Positions 63,715 to 64,000 of a stretch of DNA of 64,000 bases are shown one piece after another. Location: positions 1 to 64,000 of the forward strand of contig JAYWHR010000009.1 of assembly GCA_043777675.1 (NCBI GenBank), read 5' to 3'. Each line of letters opens with the position of its first letter. Position 1 is the stretch's first letter. Position numbers and translations under genes: made by a program. This DNA comes from JANMDU01 sp043777675. Lineage in GTDB: Bacteria; Pseudomonadota; Gammaproteobacteria; Burkholderiales; Burkholderiaceae_C. The notes under the pieces were generated by a model. The model did no database searches and had not been told where the DNA came from. It saw only the letters and a list, made by a program, of their open reading frames with translations.

Positions 63715-64000
63715 TCAAGCCACCAAGCATTGTTCTAGGCCCTGCAAAAAAATATCTTTGGGTAAATCCATCCCAATAAACACCATTTTGCTCAGGCGTT
63801 GCTCGCCCTGCTCCCATTTTGGCCCCAAATCTGAGCCCATGAGCTGGTGCACGCCCTGAAAAATCACTTTGCGCTCCGTGCCCTCCATGCTGAGCACACC
63901 TTTGTAGCGCAGCATGCGCGGGCCATAGACATTCACAATCGCGCCCAGAAAATCTTCCAGTTTGGCGGGATCAAATGGCTTTTCTGAGCGAAAAACGAAG
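63715..64000 (-). CDS. CobW-family GTPase, C-terminal part (runs off the window edge)
   Basis: Only the last ~95 codons are visible, up to the stop at 63715. The sequence FVFRSEKPFDPAKLEDFLGA, then VYGPRMLRYKGVL and VIFQGVHQLMGSDLGPKWEQ, is the CobW C-terminal domain, found in metallochaperone GTPases such as YjiA and ZigA. In Comamonadaceae-like genomes such a gene often sits beside dksA. The N-terminal GTP-binding part lies beyond base 64000. Confidence 0.88.
   Translation of the reverse strand, partial: FVFRSEKPFDPAKLEDFLGAIVNVYGPRMLRYKGVLSMEGTERKVIFQGVHQLMGSDLGPKWEQGEQRLSKMVFIGMDLPKDIFLQGLEQCLVA

Noticed and set aside
1..64000. CRISPR arrays, tRNA or rRNA genes, complete insertion sequences, prophage
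   Set aside because: No regularly spaced direct repeats, cloverleaf-like tRNA ends, rRNA segments or transposase/integrase domains were recognised on reading both strands.

Overview
The window looks like a piece of a betaproteobacterial chromosome, most likely a Comamonadaceae-type member of the Burkholderiales. This rests on gene content and gene order: a gntR–mdh–citrate-lyase-like–acnB block, an accA–tilS block, a cobW–dksA–STAS–hslV block, many TRAP/TAXI and TctC-type solute-binding proteins, PuuD-type urate oxidase and XdhABC. It also rests on the style of dispersed palindromic repeats. No taxonomic search was possible. Nearly all of the window is ordinary chromosomal sequence. There is no prophage, no complete insertion sequence, no CRISPR array, and no rRNA or tRNA gene that I could see.

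Layout. 0.1–7.2 kb: periplasmic nucleotidase (cpdB), an orphan HTH protein, rnhA, a CBS protein, pyrimidine salvage (upp and a codA-like deaminase), a DUF1499 protein and a YeeE/TsuA-like sulfur transporter. 7.2–14.4 kb: tcdA, a 6S RNA gene, a TauE exporter, a TAXI-like protein, denD, and a TRAP transporter (dctPQM) with a terminator-like hairpin after dctP. 14.4–19.4 kb: a tandem glycine riboswitch followed by gcvT-gcvH-gcvP, with a long inverted-repeat element between gcvH and gcvP. 19.4–23.8 kb: a small accessory patch with a zinc-ribbon protein flanked by inverted repeats, a DUF1016 nuclease gene broken by one stop codon, ypfJ, and pcp with a perfect palindromic operator-like site. 23.8–29.2 kb: a TAXI–TRAP pair, nth, a TctC protein and a CoA-binding protein. 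29.2–34.3 kb: vitamin B12 uptake (btuB-btuF-btuC-btuD) behind a cobalamin riboswitch. 34.4–40.1 kb: cell division (a ZapB/DUF904-like protein and zapA), tilS, accA, a transglutaminase-like protein and a D-2-hydroxyacid oxidase. 40.4–49.9 kb: purine degradation (puuD, xdhA, xdhB, xdhC), with two toxin–antitoxin pairs between xdhB and xdhC. 50–58 kb: an orphan sensor kinase, then gntR/mdh/citE-like/acnB. 58–64 kb: pmbA, hslV without hslU, a STAS protein, a DksA with a histone-H1-like extension, and the end of a CobW GTPase.

The most unusual feature is a dispersed palindromic element of about 45 bp, with about 15 copies in 64 kb. Its left half is a GCTATT…AATAGC hairpin, followed by GCGC and then TATGCCGGCTA. 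Seven clear copies are intergenic. Eight lie wholly or partly inside genes without breaking the frame: yeeE, tctC, the btuC/btuD junction, tilS twice, puuD, xdhC and the citE-like gene. Each orientation has one usable reading frame, which yields an IA..A.SMPA peptide (forward) or an AGIE.AQSAI peptide (reverse). One copy forms the hydrophobic core of a Tat-type signal peptide and another supplies the start of BtuD. A second, unrelated palindrome encoding a VRPELVEG-type peptide lies in frame inside xdhB. This resembles the Rickettsia palindromic elements and is the best candidate here for a poorly described system.
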